Assembly: GCA_023458095.1 (NCBI GenBank)
Contig: JAEXAS010000004.1
Location: 62,001 to 126,000, forward strand
Origin: Actinomycetes bacterium
GTDB lineage: Bacteria > Actinomycetota > Actinomycetes > Propionibacteriales > Propionibacteriaceae
Reading direction: 5' to 3'
DNA length: 64,000 bases
The notes beneath the pieces are model-generated. The model saw only the letters and a list, made by a program, of their open reading frames with translations. It made no database searches and was not told the DNA's origin. The position numbers were made by a program, and so were the translations under genes. Positions 62,182 through 64,000 of this stretch are shown here, in pieces; positions within the stretch are counted from its first letter, which is position 1; each line of letters starts with the position of its first letter.

Positions 62182-64000
62182 GTGACCGAAGTCGCAGTGA
62201 GCCCGTTCTCTGGTGCCGGTCTGCTTGACAGCGGCACGATGCTGGCCGCCTCCATCGAGAGCAAGGACTGGGTGGGGGCTTCGCTGGCCGGCTTCGGGGT
62301 CCTGCTGGACGCGACCTCCGCGCTGATGAACCCCCTAGGTGCCGCCATCTCCTGGGGAGTGGGCTGGGTACTCGATCACGTCTATCCCCTCAACGACTGG
62401 CTGAACAAGCTGACCGGCGACTCTGCACAGGTCACTGTCGGCTCGCAGAACTGGGCCGATATCGCCACCAAACTCAGCACTGCCGCCGACGACCTGCTGC
62501 GCCCGCTGCGCTCCACCCTGGCTGATGCGCAGTCCCAGGCCGTCGACACCTACAAGGCCCTGATGAGCGACATGGCCGAACACGTGGGCATGGCCAGCCA
62601 GTTGGCATCAGCCATCAGCACAGGGCTTTCGGTCGCTGCTGGCATCGTGCAATTCGTTCATGATCTGGTGCGCGATGCGATTGCTGATGTTGTGGGATCG
62701 ATCGTCTCGCTGATCGTCCCGACACCGAACGCCATCGCCGGAGTTGCAGCCAAGGTCCTCAGTTGGGCGAAGCGGCTGGGCACCAAGGTCGATGACCTGT
62801 CGCTGTCGTTTTCCGCCCTCAAGCGTCTGTTCGAACAGGCTGAGACCCTGCTGGGCAAGGTCCGCAAGGCTTTCGACGATGTTCACCTCGGCAATCACAG
62901 TCCGGATGCCCCCAGTACGCCGCGTCCGCGCACCCACGAGGAGGGACCGGACAGCGCTCCGGGTCATCCCGAGAATCCCGCGCAGGGCTCCGAACCGGCA
63001 CACCGGTGCAACCAGGGCGGTGAACCGGTCGACATGGCGACCGGCTATATGTTCTTCGCCCGCATCGATGCCCAGCTTCCGATGGCCCTACCGCTGGTGC
63101 TGCGCCGCCGACACGTGTCCGGCTTCCGCCATGGACGCTGGTTCGGCACCCGATGGGGCTCCACTCTGGACGAGCATCTCGACACGGCCGCCGAAGGTCC
63201 GGTGCTGGTGCGCTGGGACGGCTCGACCCTGCTGTACCCGGCCATCGAGGTCGGTGCAGAGGCCATGCCGCTGGGCGGGGCTGATCGCTGGACGTTGGCT
63301 CGCATCAACGAGGATCTGTATCGGGTGAGTGATCCGGTCTCGGGCATGGTCTACAGCTTCTACGGCCATGGACGTCGTAAGTGGCTCACCGATCAGCGCG
63401 ATCTTCAGGGCCACTGGATTCGCTACGACCGCAACGCCGACGGCACCCCCACCACCGTGGTGCACCACAGCGGCGCGCAGGTGAAGGTGAGTAGCTTCAA
63501 CTCTCGCATCAGCGGGTTCACCGTAGTCGGTGCCGACGGTGAAGAAGTCGGCGGGACTCGTTTCGAGTTCGCCAATGGCCAGTTGGTGCAGGAAACCACC
63601 TCCGAGGGCGCCACCGTGCGTTACCAGGTCGACGAGGTGGGCCGGGTCATCAACTGGGTCGACCCGAACAACTTCTCCTACACCTTGCGCTACGACGACC
63701 AGGACCGTTGCGTTGGTGAGGGTCCCACCGATCCGAACAACCCGACCTTCCGGTTCTCCTACCAGTACCTGCCTGGGCCGGCGTCCGGGGGGCACACGAC
63801 GGTGATCGTCAATCCCGACGGCACTCAGCAGCGCTACGAGGTCGATCACCGAGACCTGGTGTTGGCCCGCATCGATCAAGGCGGCAACCGGTACGACTTC
63901 AGCTACGACGAGGCCGGACGAAAGCTCACCGAAACCGACCCGCTGGGCAACACCACGACCTTTGAGTGGGACGACTCTTCGCGTCTGGTCGGGCTGATCG
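62182..64000 (+). CDS. RHS/YD-repeat polymorphic-toxin-type protein (3' end outside window)
   Basis: 606 codons to the window end without a stop. Residues 1-270: a helical N-terminal part with hydrophobic stretches (LLDATSALMNPLGAAISWGV) and a long helical region LSTAADDLLRPLRSTLADAQ, which resembles type VII substrate-type domains. From about residue 280, GEPVDMATGYMFFARIDAQL and LVLRRRHVSGFRHGRWFGTRW form a DUF6531-type domain. From about 340 follow YD repeats (FRFSYQYLPGPA, RYDFSYDEAGRKLTETDPLG). GTG start with GGGGG before it. The C-terminal toxin and any immunity gene would lie downstream. Confidence 0.85.
   Translation, partial: MTEVAVSPFSGAGLLDSGTMLAASIESKDWVGASLAGFGVLLDATSALMNPLGAAISWGVGWVLDHVYPLNDWLNKLTGDSAQVTVGSQNWADIATKLSTAADDLLRPLRSTLADAQSQAVDTYKALMSDMAEHVGMASQLASAISTGLSVAAGIVQFVHDLVRDAIADVVGSIVSLIVPTPNAIAGVAAKVLSWAKRLGTKVDDLSLSFSALKRLFEQAETLLGKVRKAFDDVHLGNHSPDAPSTPRPRTHEEGPDSAPGHPENPAQGSEPAHRCNQGGEPVDMATGYMFFARIDAQLPMALPLVLRRRHVSGFRHGRWFGTRWGSTLDEHLDTAAEGPVLVRWDGSTLLYPAIEVGAEAMPLGGADRWTLARINEDLYRVSDPVSGMVYSFYGHGRRKWLTDQRDLQGHWIRYDRNADGTPTTVVHHSGAQVKVSSFNSRISGFTVVGADGEEVGGTRFEFANGQLVQETTSEGATVRYQVDEVGRVINWVDPNNFSYTLRYDDQDRCVGEGPTDPNNPTFRFSYQYLPGPASGGHTTVIVNPDGTQQRYEVDHRDLVLARIDQGGNRYDFSYDEAGRKLTETDPLGNTTTFEWDDSSRLVGLI

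Overview
The window looks like a chromosome segment of a high-GC actinobacterium. The evidence is the strong GC bias, a DUF5318 gene overlapping a class A PBP gene, MptB- and PIG-V-like polyprenol-linked mannosyltransferases, a YhgE/Pip exporter-like protein, LytR-CpsA-Psr proteins, an EspC-like type VII secretion protein, and several promoters whose -10 box lies 6-7 nt before a start codon (leaderless transcripts). A Propionibacteriales-type host is my guess from gene content and repeat style; no database was searched.

Layout. 1-3.3 kb: end of a Tad pilus operon (tadA, tadB, tadC, prepilin peptidase). 3.3-8.2 kb: universal stress protein, divergent ornithine aminotransferase, and a Cbi/Nik-type ECF metal transporter (M, PDGLE-type N, Q, O) behind a Fur-family regulator; a near-perfect Nur-type box points to nickel. 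8.4-12.7 kb: citrate synthase, a secreted protein, class I fumarase and a small membrane protein. 12.96-17.66 kb: a tight operon of phosphopantetheinyl transferase, carrier protein, acyl-CoA dehydrogenase, amino acid:carrier-protein ligase (a tRNA-independent seryl-tRNA synthetase homolog), a two-domain alpha/beta hydrolase and a small membrane protein. This is the best candidate here for an undescribed pathway. 17.6-24.3 kb: lactate dehydrogenase, then a TetR regulator divergent from an MMPL transporter (with a fused degenerate ABC-like domain) and a YhgE/Pip protein, with two tandem operators between them.

24.3-36.3 kb: acyltransferase, short-chain dehydrogenase, a sigma-like protein, two LCP genes around a tiny membrane protein, a SWIM zinc-finger/large-protein pair, an orphan response regulator abutting an orphan ABC permease (a probable deletion scar), and tRNA-Ala(TGC). 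36.3-42.2 kb: DUF5318, a class A PBP and three glycosyltransferase-type genes. 42.2-59.6 kb: a branched-chain 2-oxoacid/pyruvate dehydrogenase operon, alanine racemase, an LLM oxidoreductase, a rhomboid-like protein, an ABC transporter pair, EcsC, Aat, an Fpg/Nei glycosylase, an MptB-like mannosyltransferase, prephenate dehydratase and a nitroreductase. This part is peppered with a dispersed repeat (core TTCGACAAGCTCAG), which even forms part of the coding linker of the E2 gene. 59.7-64 kb: seryl-tRNA synthetase, then an EspC-like protein, a YbaB-like protein and the first 606 codons of an RHS/YD-repeat protein, probably a secreted polymorphic toxin whose toxin end lies beyond the window.

Functional calls rest on motifs read by eye from the translations. 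Start codons were chosen from ribosome binding sites, overlaps or leaderless promoters where these were visible.
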